In this document: positions 1 through 5,968 of the stretch, in pieces
Layout: each line of letters opens with the position of its first letter
How positions within the stretch are numbered: position 1 is the stretch's first letter
DNA from: SHZI01 sp964384525
Lineage (GTDB): Bacteria > Pseudomonadota > Gammaproteobacteria > Steroidobacterales > GCA-2729495
Direction of reading: 5' to 3'
Assembly (NCBI GenBank): GCA_964384525.1
Contig: CAYLKO010000070.1
Coordinates: 1-10,979 of the forward strand
Length of the DNA: 10,979 nt
Notes under the pieces: generated by a model
Database searches by the model: none
What the model was told of the DNA's origin: nothing
Seen by the model: only the letters and a program-made list of their open reading frames with translations
Program-made: the position numbers and the translations under genes

Positions 1-400
1 CGTCGGGGAGGCCGGCGTACGACGTGTACGGAAACACCGGGTAGTACAGGCTTCCATCCGGCGCGCGACCTTCACGCAAGGCACGCGCAAAGTCCGCATC
101 GGTCCAGCCGGCAAGACCGGTCTGCGGGTCGGGCGTCAGATTGGGTGCATAAAAGGTGCCGAAGGGTGTTTCGAGTGCCCGCCCGCCCGCCAGGGGAATC
201 GCATCCGCTTCGTCAGCCGTATGACAGGTAATGCAGCCCCCGGCATGAATCAGATACCGGCCGCGTTCGACGAGCGAGGCATCATCGGCCAGCGCCATCT
301 GCACGCTCACCGCCCACAGCCCGACGACCAGGCAGCCCGCAAGACGGGCTGCCCTGGTTCGCCATCGGGCGGAAGCCCTTGCCAGCACGGGCTGTATCAA
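1..400 (-). CDS. Class I cytochrome c, exported (partial, runs off the left edge)
   Basis: The minus-strand reading frame is open from a TTG at 400-398 to the window edge, 133 codons. It starts with a basic stretch (RARWRTRAAR-like, residues 7-19) and a hydrophobic segment ending in ALA-DD near residue 38, which reads as a Sec signal peptide. A haem-binding CITCH follows at 56-60. The following text (PFGTFYAPNLTPD, GWTDADFARALREG, DGSLYYPVFPYTSY) is typical of the cytochrome c subunits of periplasmic alcohol, gluconate or sorbosone-type dehydrogenases, so an electron-transfer role in the periplasm is likely. The axial Met and any second haem lie outside the window. The TTG start overlaps the TGA of the upstream cytochrome c' gene (TTGA, 400-397), which implies translational coupling. 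GTG at 388 is an alternative start. The dehydrogenase partner is not visible here. Confidence 0.85.
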   Translation of the reverse strand, partial: MIQPVLARASARWRTRAARLAGCLVVGLWAVSVQMALADDASLVERGRYLIHAGGCITCHTADEADAIPLAGGRALETPFGTFYAPNLTPDPQTGLAGWTDADFARALREGRAPDGSLYYPVFPYTSYAGLPD

Positions 401-852
401 CGGTCGGATTTGCGGTAGCGGTCGTGGCAGCCCTTGCAGGATTCACCAGCTGCCTTGAAGGCGGTCATGGCGGCTGCCTTGTCGTTGGCGGCGACGGCAT
501 CCCGCATCTGTGCGGTCGATTTGGCGAGCTTGTCCATGGACTCGTCGAAACGGGTTTTCTCCTGCCAGATCAGGGGCAGTGCCTTGGTGTCGCCCTGGTC
601 GGTGCCGGCGGGAAACACGGTCTTGGCCTCTGCGCCCAACGCGGCCAATGCATCCACGTGGGTCTTCAGATGATCCGGATGGTCGACCTTGCCGGTGTTG
701 ATCAGCAGAAAGGCATTCATGTGGGCGGCCATGGCTTCCATCGTGGCTTTCCGGTACTTGATGGCATCGGCCGGGGTCGTGGCTGCAGTGGCTATGGTCG
801 GCAGCCAGGTGAAAAAGCAGGCAGCCATCAGGGGCAGGGCAAATCGACGCAT
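397..852 (-). CDS. Cytochrome c'/c556-like class II cytochrome c
   Basis: This is a 151-residue periplasmic haem protein of the class II cytochrome c family (four-helix bundle with a C-terminal haem site). Residues 1-23 (MRRFALPLMAACFFTWLPTI, then ATA) form a signal peptide. The haem motif is CKGCH at 139-143, close to the C-terminus as the family requires. Helix 1 has an YRKATMEAM pattern (residues 33-41). A Met in this position can be the sixth haem ligand in low-spin c556-type members, so c556 is as likely as high-spin c'. The ATG at 852-850 was chosen because it opens directly into the signal peptide and has CTGGAG about 8-10 nt upstream; the frame stays open to an ATG at 909, but that adds a non-signal leader. 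It is first in a two-gene unit with the overlapping class I cytochrome c and follows a terminator at 915-946. The partner and redox role are inferred from family only. Confidence 0.9.
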   Translation of the reverse strand: MRRFALPLMAACFFTWLPTIATAATTPADAIKYRKATMEAMAAHMNAFLLINTGKVDHPDHLKTHVDALAALGAEAKTVFPAGTDQGDTKALPLIWQEKTRFDESMDKLAKSTAQMRDAVAANDKAAAMTAFKAAGESCKGCHDRYRKSDR

Positions 853-907
853 CGTGAAATCTCCAGGGTTCATCGAAAGAAACGGGACCGGTTGGAAGGC
901 GTCAAGC

Positions 908-946
908 ATAACAAAGCATGCGCCCGGGCCATCCCGGGCGCATGCT
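908..946 (-). terminator. Intrinsic terminator hairpin ending the 3084-946 gene unit
   Basis: A perfect 14-bp inverted repeat (AGCATGCGCCCGGG at 915-928, mate at 933-946) surrounds a 4-nt loop. Read on the minus strand it is followed by TTTGTTATGC, a moderately T-rich tail. The first arm base overlaps the TGA stop of the small secreted protein gene (948-946). On the plus strand the hairpin has no T tract, so the minus direction is favoured. Confidence 0.75.
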
Positions 947-1437
947 CAGCGACAGTTCCAGGTATTCGCGTCGCACGTCGTTCGGGATGGGCCAGGATTC
1001 CTGATCGTCTGGTCACAACGATTGTCGAGTGGGGTTGATTGACCACCGATCACCAGGGCGGTGATGACCCGGCGCCCGTCGGCGCAGTGCGTGACGATGG
1101 CGGTCACGTCCGTGGCATATGCCGGTGTGCGGTGGCCGGAACCAGGCCGGTAGCCTGGTCGGTGACCTGGGGGCCCTGCATCGTCGTGCAGCCGCGGATA
1201 CACCGTCAGGTTCAGGGTGCTGTCGGCAGGCGTGGTGCTTTCTGCCGGTGGCTTCCGCAGGCGGGTGCCCGTGTTCCAGGGATTGGTCGACGGATCAGCC
1301 GAAGCCGGCTTGGACAAGGCGGGTGGGGGTGCCCGGGTGGTGGTCTCGCTCGCCGTCTGGGCAGAGGCAACCGCACTGGTAATCAACAATGTGGTGAGGG
1401 CGATTCGAGCCAGTCGTGATTCCGGATTTCCGAACAT
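946..1437 (-). CDS. Small secreted four-cysteine protein, function unknown
   Basis: I do not recognise this 163-residue protein. Residues 1-26 read as a signal peptide (two Args at 8 and 11, hydrophobic IALTTLLITSAV, cleavage after ASA). A Pro/Thr/Ser-rich, low-complexity linker follows (about 27-70), then a more ordered C-terminal part from about 75. The C-terminal part holds four cysteines (118, 141, 155, 162), enough for two disulfides, which fits an exported protein. The protein ends CDANTWNCR. The ATG at 1437 lies 6 nt after the stop of the alpha/beta hydrolase gene and has no clear Shine-Dalgarno sequence, so translation is probably coupled to the hydrolase. It is the last gene of the unit, and its stop lies in the terminator hairpin. 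The signal peptide, operon spacing and cysteine pattern argue that it is real rather than a GC-rich shadow frame. A partner or inhibitor role for the neighbours would be speculation. Confidence 0.7.
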   Translation of the reverse strand: MFGNPESRLARIALTTLLITSAVASAQTASETTTRAPPPALSKPASADPSTNPWNTGTRLRKPPAESTTPADSTLNLTVYPRLHDDAGPPGHRPGYRPGSGHRTPAYATDVTAIVTHCADGRRVITALVIGGQSTPLDNRCDQTIRNPGPSRTTCDANTWNCR

Positions 1438-1443
1438 GGCCGA

Positions 1444-2391
1444 TCAGTTGCCGTTATCCAGCCAGGCGCTGACATCCCTGACGATCATCGGGCCGGCTTC
1501 ATCGGCAGCCATGTGACCGACACCTGGATAGGTGATGACTTTCACCGCAGGCGCATGGATCAGCAAGCGGCGTAGTGCTTCAGCCTGCTCGACCGGTGCC
1601 TGCGGGTTTTTTTCGCCCCAGAGAATCAGCGTGGGAGTGCGAATTGCGGCAGTCACCTGCTCCAGATTCGCGCTGGAGTAGCTGCGCAGGCGGGCCAGCA
1701 TGGCCGGCCGCTGGCCTTCGCGCAACCACATGTCGTACCACTGGTCGATCAGTTGGTCGGTGACTTTGGATGGATCGCCAAACCGGCTTTTCAACATGTA
1801 ACTCGCCAGGAACCGCGGCGTGATGTAATCCAGGATATTGGCAATCCGGGGGATCTCGCCCCTGCCGGCGCGTTGCATGGCGCGTCCTTCGAGCGCACCA
1901 GGGCTCAGCAAAATCAGGTGGTCGATGCGCTCCGGGTGGGCGGCGGCGTAATGCATGGCGACCGTGCCACCAAGCGACGTACCGCCGATCGTGAAGTGTT
2001 GCAAACCGAGCGAGTCGACGAAGCGCTCCGTGAGCTCCACCGTCCGTTCAAGACTGTAGTCACCGGAAGGATCCGGCCTGGTGAGGCCATGGCCTGTCAT
2101 GTCGAAACGCAGGACGCGGTGATTGGCTTTCAGCTCCTCAGCCCAGCTGTCCCAACTGAGCAGGCTGCCGAAGTTGGCATGGATCAGAACGATGGGCGGA
2201 CCGCTGCCCTCATCGCGGTAGTGCATCCGCACGCCGTCGATATTGAGAAAACGCGAGGCCGGGGTGGTGTATCTGGCCTCAAGGACCTCGGCTGGAATGT
2301 CGCGATAAACCCATGCGGCGATCAACAGGGCAATGGCGATGGTCAGTACCAGCAGCCCCAGTCCGTAGGCCAATCCACGCAGCCATTTCAT
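1444..2391 (-). CDS. Membrane-anchored alpha/beta-fold hydrolase with Asn at the expected acid position
   Basis: This is a 315-residue alpha/beta hydrolase. Residues 8-28 (GLGLLVLTIAIALLIAAWVY core) form a single N-terminal membrane anchor, placing the hydrolase domain probably in the periplasm. VLIHANFGS (68-76) is the oxyanion-hole region. RFDMTGHGLT (95-104) is the usual strand-turn. GTSLG (137-141) is the nucleophile elbow with Ser139, and YPGVGH (288-293) supplies His293. In this family the acid normally sits in a WGexDpxxP motif; here the text is WGEKNPQAP, so Asn262 replaces Asp (codon AAC, clear in the sequence). Another acid might substitute, or activity may be altered. The substrate cannot be told; relatives include esterases, epoxide hydrolases and C-C bond hydrolases. 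The gene starts 15 nt after the VPIPA-CTERM gene and ends 6 nt before the secreted four-Cys gene, so it is almost certainly cotranscribed with both. Confidence 0.9.
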   Translation of the reverse strand: MKWLRGLAYGLGLLVLTIAIALLIAAWVYRDIPAEVLEARYTTPASRFLNIDGVRMHYRDEGSGPPIVLIHANFGSLLSWDSWAEELKANHRVLRFDMTGHGLTRPDPSGDYSLERTVELTERFVDSLGLQHFTIGGTSLGGTVAMHYAAAHPERIDHLILLSPGALEGRAMQRAGRGEIPRIANILDYITPRFLASYMLKSRFGDPSKVTDQLIDQWYDMWLREGQRPAMLARLRSYSSANLEQVTAAIRTPTLILWGEKNPQAPVEQAEALRRLLIHAPAVKVITYPGVGHMAADEAGPMIVRDVSAWLDNGN

Positions 2392-2406
2392 CGTGGTCGG
2401 TTCAGA

Positions 2407-3084
2407 TCACCGGCGACGTCGGGCGATGAGGATGCCGACGGCCGAACCGAGCAGCCAGACAGTCGCTGGTATCGGGACGGCGGAAAAGTTCATCTGCAGG
2501 CCGGCAGTACCGCCTGCGGCAGTCCACTCCGGCGATTCAAGCCTCAGGGTGCTGCCATCCCAGCTGGCGATCGCAAGATTGTAGTCCGCGATGGACTGCG
2601 GGCTTCCGGCGATCACGTCATCGCCGCCCATCGTGCGGCTAAAGGTCAGGCCGGAGTAGGCAATGGAGCTGTCATCGACGAAGTTGTCGCCCCAGAGGTA
2701 GTTCCCGCACATGTTGGCGCCCACCAGCGAGCCGAAGCCGCCACTCACGCATTCATAGGCGGTGGAGCCGGCCGCGCTGCCGTTCACGATGTGCAGGTCG
2801 GTGATGAAGCGGTCGAAATGACGGCTCTGTGCGATGGGGCCGCTGGCAATGCGCAGGTGGGTGATACCGGAGCTGGACAGTTCGCCTGTGGCGGTGTCGT
2901 ACCAGTAAGTGGGTGCCACAATGTTGCCGATATCGCCGGCAAAGCTGGGAGCCGGGTTGATGCCCGAGGAAGATGGCGGGCCGGAGCGACCAAAGTAGTG
3001 CGTATCGAGGGTGAGTTGAACGACGGCAGCCTGACCTCCGGTGGCAACCGCGAGCAGGGCGATGGCAAGGATGCTGCTTTTCAT
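2407..3084 (-). CDS. Exported protein with VPxPA/PEP-CTERM exosortase sorting tail
   Basis: This is a 225-residue surface or exported protein. A signal peptide (MKSSILAIALLAVATGGQAA) occupies 1-20. The C-terminus carries a tripartite sorting tail: VPIPA at 203-207, a hydrophobic helix at about 208-220 (TVWLLGSAVGILI), then ARRRR. This is the VPLPA/PEP-CTERM layout recognised by exosortase-type enzymes, which must be encoded elsewhere in the genome. The middle part is Gly/Ser/Asp-rich and probably beta-rich, with two cysteines (112, 126) that could form a disulfide; I recognise no catalytic domain. The ATG at 3084 is preferred over the longer open frame to 3219 because it begins the signal peptide and has GGGGA about 8 nt upstream. 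It is the first gene of a unit with the hydrolase (15-nt gap) and follows the terminator of the lipoprotein gene. Members of this class are often linked to extracellular polysaccharide, which is only family knowledge here. Confidence 0.88.
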   Translation of the reverse strand: MKSSILAIALLAVATGGQAAVVQLTLDTHYFGRSGPPSSSGINPAPSFAGDIGNIVAPTYWYDTATGELSSSGITHLRIASGPIAQSRHFDRFITDLHIVNGSAAGSTAYECVSGGFGSLVGANMCGNYLWGDNFVDDSSIAYSGLTFSRTMGGDDVIAGSPQSIADYNLAIASWDGSTLRLESPEWTAAGGTAGLQMNFSAVPIPATVWLLGSAVGILIARRRR

Positions 3085-3176
3085 AATGTATTCCCCGACT
3101 GATGTGGGGGTGACCATACAACGCAGGAAGACCGGCCCGCAATCGGGCGGCAGCGTGATGCGCGTGGCGAAGGGCC

Positions 3177-3204
3177 AAAAAAGGGGCCGCAGTTGCGGCC
3201 CCTT
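3177..3204 (-). terminator. Intrinsic terminator of the alanine-rich lipoprotein gene
   Basis: A 10-bp perfect inverted repeat (AAGGGGCCGC at 3181-3190, mate GCGGCCCCTT at 3195-3204) has a 4-nt loop. On the minus strand it runs straight into six T residues (complement of 3177-3182). It lies about 43 nt past the lipoprotein stop, and the GC-rich stem with U tract makes it a textbook rho-independent terminator. It separates that gene from the downstream PEP-CTERM unit. Confidence 0.88.
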
Positions 3205-3246
3205 GTCATGTTGCCTCACGAGCGCGAGGCAAAAATATCAGTGCAC

Positions 3247-3606
3247 TCAGTTCTTCAGCTTGTTCGCCGCGTCGTCCACCTTGTCTGCGGCGTTGTCGAT
3301 TGCCTCACCGGCGCTGTCCACGGCCGAAGAAGCAGCGTCAGCTGCGGCATTGGAGGCATCCGAGGCGGCATCGCCTACGGCAGAAGCAGCATCAGTGGCA
3401 GCGGCGCCAGCGGCATCGACAGCGGCGCCAGCAGCGTCACTGGCTGCACCGGCCGCATCCTTCGCCGCGTCAGCAGCCTGGGAGGCGCTGTCCATGGCCT
3501 TGTTTGCAGCGTCAGCGGCCGAGTCGGCGGGTTTGCCACCACAGCCAGCCAGCAGTAACAAAGCCATCGGCAACGCGAGCCATGCCTGGCGAATCATTGT
3601 GTTCAT
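3247..3606 (-). CDS. Alanine-rich heptad-repeat lipoprotein
   Basis: This is a 119-residue protein with a lipoprotein signal peptide: hydrophobic LPMALLLLAGC ending in lipobox LAGC with Cys22, then GG, which is not the inner-membrane-retention Asp at +2. An outer membrane location is therefore expected. Almost all of the mature protein (27-115) is Ala, Asp, Ser and Gly in a seven-residue pattern (units such as ASDAAGA, AVDAAGA), ending in a more charged segment NAADKVDDAANKLKN. This predicts one long helix or an alanine-zipper coiled coil, in the manner of Lpp or LEA-like proteins. I assign no named family. The ATG at 3606 was chosen over the open frame to 3786 because AGGAG lies about 8 nt upstream and the lipoprotein signal starts there. 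It is a single-gene unit, divergent from the TetR gene and closed by the terminator at 3177-3204. A structural or stress-related envelope role is an inference. Confidence 0.88.
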   Translation of the reverse strand: MNTMIRQAWLALPMALLLLAGCGGKPADSAADAANKAMDSASQAADAAKDAAGAASDAAGAAVDAAGAAATDAASAVGDAASDASNAAADAASSAVDSAGEAIDNAADKVDDAANKLKN

Positions 3607-3745
3607 CCGTTCTCTCCTGTAATCAGAATTTTCCAAGGACCAGTCTTCAAGCGGCCTCGGAAACGGCCACCCTATGGCCACCGGATACTCCGGCGGATCA
3701 CCCCATCCGCACGAGCCCCGACCAGCCTCAAGTTCCCATTCCCTC

Positions 3746-3774
3746 TGCACCACCTGCCTCTGGCAGGTGGCGCA
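3746..3774. repeat. 29-bp near-perfect inverted repeat
   Basis: The arms TGCACCACCTGCC (3746-3758) and GGCAGGTGGCGCA (3762-3774) are complementary except for one position (A3749/C3771), around a 3-nt centre TCT. No T tract follows on either strand, so a terminator is unlikely. A protein-binding dyad or an RNA hairpin in a long leader are the alternatives. Confidence 0.6.
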
Positions 3775-3865
3775 AAGCATACACAAAAACCCATAACGAG
3801 GCCTGAAGATGCGGTGCCCGACAGCTGTAACCAGGCCGACTGCGCCACTTCATTTTGGCGACGGA

Positions 3866-3884
3866 TATTGACGAACCGTCGATA
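3866..3884. promoter_or_regulatory. Candidate TetR operator
   Basis: TATTGACG (3866-3873) and CGTCGATA (3877-3884) are inverted repeats with one mismatch around the 3-nt centre AAC. The dyad lies 68 bp upstream of the tetR ATG and contains TTGACG, which could be a -35 box for tetR, although no good -10 follows at 16-18 bp. Location and size fit autoregulation by the adjacent TetR protein, which is inference. Confidence 0.45.
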
Positions 3885-3951
3885 AAGGTGCAGCTTGTGC
3901 GTCCCGTACCCCGGAGCCGGTCCTTGCCTCCGGCCGTTTGTGTACCTGCAC

Positions 3952-4539
3952 ATGCCCCGCATCAATGCCACCAGCATCGAAGAACATGTGCGCACGCAGA
4001 CGGCGCGGATTCTCGATGCAGCGAGTGCGCTGTTTCGTGAAAAAGGCTATCGCGGTACCGATATGGACGACATCGCGAGTGCTGTTGGACTGGCCCGCAA
4101 CTCCCTCTATCGCTACTACGCCAACAAGGATTTTCTCCTGCTCGCCTGCGTCGAACGGGACATGGCGGCCTATCTGACCGAGATGGAGCGGATGGGGAGC
4201 TTGCATGCCGACCCGGCCGAACGCATCAATGCGTGGCTGGATTTGCAGATTGATTTCGCAACCAGCCCGGCGCACGCCACCCTGGAATTCGTGGCGGAAA
4301 TCCGCAGCGATGCGCCAGGGTTGCAGCGCCAGCTGATGCAGCTGCATGACGCGCCTGCCGCCGTGCTCGACAAGGCGGTGGCGGAGCGGCTCCAGGGCAG
4401 CCGCAGTGATGCAGGCCTGTTGGCAGCCCTGGTTCGGGGTCTGGTCGAGGCCGCCGCCGGTCAGGCGCTCCAGCGCACCAACAAGTCCATGGTCAAACGC
4501 GAGTTGCGTCGGGCCGTCAATCGCCTGCTGGAAAACTGA
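3952..4539 (+). CDS. TetR/AcrR-family transcriptional repressor
   Basis: This is a 195-residue one-component regulator. The N-terminal DNA-binding domain is clear: TARILDAASALFREKGYRGTD (17-37), then the helix-turn-helix at about 37-60, with IASAVGLARNSLYRYYANKD carrying the GLARNSLYRYY recognition-helix pattern. The remaining residues (about 66-195) are the helical ligand-binding and dimer part, whose effector cannot be read from sequence. ATG 3952 gives a typical short TetR N-terminus. It lacks an obvious Shine-Dalgarno sequence, and an in-frame TTG at 3895 does have AAAGG just upstream, so a 19-residue longer form is possible. The MFS efflux gene follows by 28 nt in the same direction, which is the standard layout of a repressor controlling its own pump. 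A dyad upstream (3866-3884) is a plausible operator. Confidence 0.92.
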   Translation: MPRINATSIEEHVRTQTARILDAASALFREKGYRGTDMDDIASAVGLARNSLYRYYANKDFLLLACVERDMAAYLTEMERMGSLHADPAERINAWLDLQIDFATSPAHATLEFVAEIRSDAPGLQRQLMQLHDAPAAVLDKAVAERLQGSRSDAGLLAALVRGLVEAAAGQALQRTNKSMVKRELRRAVNRLLEN

Positions 4540-4567
4540 GAATTCGCTTTAACGCCATCAACACAGG

Positions 4568-5953
4568 GTGTCTGCTTTGAATACTGCAAACTTGAGGCCA
4601 TTGCTGGTCGTTCTTTTTCTCGGCGTCCTCATGGCCGCGCTGGATCTGGCCATCATCGGCCCGGCGATGCCGGCGATCCAGGCCGAATACGGGGTGGATG
4701 CCCGGGCGCTGGCCTGGATTTTCAACATCTATCTTTTGTTCCAGCTCGTTGGCACGCCGTTGATGGCGAAGATGTCGGACCGTTTTGGCCGGCGGTCGAT
4801 TTACGTGCTCAACCTCGTCCTGTTTGGCGTTGGCTCACTGATGCTCGTCGTTGCACCGAACTTCGAGATGTTGCTCGTGGGGCGGGCCGTCCAGGGATTC
4901 GGCGCCGGTGGCATTTTCCCGGTGGCCAGCGCCGTAATCGGTGACAAATTCCCCCCCGAACGTCGTGGTCCTACGCTAGGATTGCTCGGCGCCGTCTTCG
5001 GCATTGCGTTCCTCATTGGCCCGATTCTCGGCGGTGTGCTCCTGCGCTATTCCTGGCGCTGGCTGTTCCTGATCAACCTGCCGATCGTCATCTATCTGAT
5101 CTGGCGGGCGATACAGCTGCTGCCGGGTTCCGGAGCCACCGAGCGCAAGCCCTTTGACATGGCCGGTGCCTTGTCCTTGTCGCTGCTGCTCGGTTGCATG
5201 GCGATCGTTCTCACCGAGCTGGACACCAGCCGCATCCTGGCCAGCCTCACCTCGATGCCGGTGGCGCCGTTTTTCGTTCTGGCCATCATCGCGGTACCGG
5301 TATTCTGGCGTGCGGAACGGCGTGCTGAAGATCCGATAGTCCCACCGCGATTGCTGGGCTCGCTGCAGATGAAGTTGACCGGGGCGATAGCCGTTGGCGC
5401 GGGCACGCTGGAAGCCGGGACCGCGTTCTTCCCGGCGCTGGCAGTGGCTGCACTCGGCGTCACCGACTACAACGCCAGTCTGCTCATGCTGCCATCGGTG
5501 CTGGCCACGACCATCGGCGCACCGCTGATGGGCCGCTTGCTCAATGTGTTCGGGTCCCGCGTGATCGTGCAGTGTGGACTGGCCGGAGTGGCGCTCGGTG
5601 CGCTCATCTATGCCTTGGCTGACCTGACCATCACCATCTTCATCGTCGGCGGCCTCATTGGCGGCCTCGGCTTTTCAGCGTTGCTGGGCGCGCCCCTCAG
5701 ATACATCGTGCTGAACGAAGCGTCTGCTGCCGACCGCGGCGCGGCCCAGGGGTTGCTGACCGTGTTCATGTCGGTGGGCCAGCTGGCCGGTGCGGCGATC
5801 ATCGGCGGTGTTGCCGCCTCGGAAGGGGGCGGAGCGGCAGGCTACCAATTGGCCCTGCTGATTCTCGGCAGCTTTACCGCACTGCTGGCCGTGGCCGGAT
5901 TCGCGCTCAAATCCCGCAGCGTCGAGCAGATTCCGGTGGAGAGTCCTTCGTAG
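4568..5953 (+). CDS. MFS efflux transporter, DHA2-type (14 membrane segments)
   Basis: This is a 461-residue inner-membrane transporter. I count 14 hydrophobic segments, from LLVVLFLGVLMAALDLAIIG (about 12-31) to YQLALLILGSFTALLAVAGF near the C-terminus. The number matches the DHA2 drug:H+ antiporter branch of the major facilitator superfamily. Family marks include the first-helix LDLAIIGPAMPAI (variant of LDxTvVnvAlP), loop 2-3 motif A as AKMSDRFGRRS, and the antiporter motif C as GIAFLIGPILGGVLL. Proton-coupled export of a small toxic compound is likely; the substrate is unknown. The start is uncertain. GTG at 4568 gives the longest frame, but the AGGG at 4565-4568 is better placed (8 nt) for TTG at 4577, which would remove three residues. 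It follows tetR by 28 nt and precedes the EVE gene by 15 nt, so the three are probably one transcript induced when TetR releases. Confidence 0.93.
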   Translation: MSALNTANLRPLLVVLFLGVLMAALDLAIIGPAMPAIQAEYGVDARALAWIFNIYLLFQLVGTPLMAKMSDRFGRRSIYVLNLVLFGVGSLMLVVAPNFEMLLVGRAVQGFGAGGIFPVASAVIGDKFPPERRGPTLGLLGAVFGIAFLIGPILGGVLLRYSWRWLFLINLPIVIYLIWRAIQLLPGSGATERKPFDMAGALSLSLLLGCMAIVLTELDTSRILASLTSMPVAPFFVLAIIAVPVFWRAERRAEDPIVPPRLLGSLQMKLTGAIAVGAGTLEAGTAFFPALAVAALGVTDYNASLLMLPSVLATTIGAPLMGRLLNVFGSRVIVQCGLAGVALGALIYALADLTITIFIVGGLIGGLGFSALLGAPLRYIVLNEASAADRGAAQGLLTVFMSVGQLAGAAIIGGVAASEGGGAAGYQLALLILGSFTALLAVAGFALKSRSVEQIPVESPS

Positions 5954-5968
5954 AAGGCTGGTCGTGTC

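Larger units (their letters stand above)
3607..3951. other. Divergent intergenic region, lipoprotein / tetR
   Basis: These 345 bases lie between two divergently oriented starts. The open frames crossing them lack ribosome sites and recognisable protein content. The region holds a 29-bp near-perfect dyad (3746-3774) and a 19-bp dyad (3866-3884), both listed separately. The stretch from about 3775 to 3800 is relatively A-rich. I found no convincing pair of sigma-70 promoter boxes for either gene. Confidence 0.6.

Noticed and set aside
1606..1615. A AAA AAC slippery heptamer in frame within the hydrolase gene (minus strand), suggesting programmed -1 frameshifting
   Set aside because: The -1 frame meets a stop after about eight codons and would remove the catalytic His. 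No pseudoknot is evident, and a run of seven A bases easily arises by chance from GAA AAA AAC.
1753..3102. 449-codon plus-strand open frame across the hydrolase and PEP-CTERM genes
   Set aside because: It is antisense to two genes with clear family motifs and shows only low-complexity Gly/Ala/Val text without start signals.
3622..3650. TTGAAG-N17-TCTGAT as a promoter for the alanine-rich lipoprotein (minus strand)
   Set aside because: Transcription would begin near 3615, inside the Shine-Dalgarno sequence, leaving no usable ribosome site.
3300..3806. 168-codon Arg/Gln-rich plus-strand open frame opposite the lipoprotein gene
   Set aside because: Its odd composition is the direct shadow of the Ala-rich repeat on the other strand, and it has no ribosome site.
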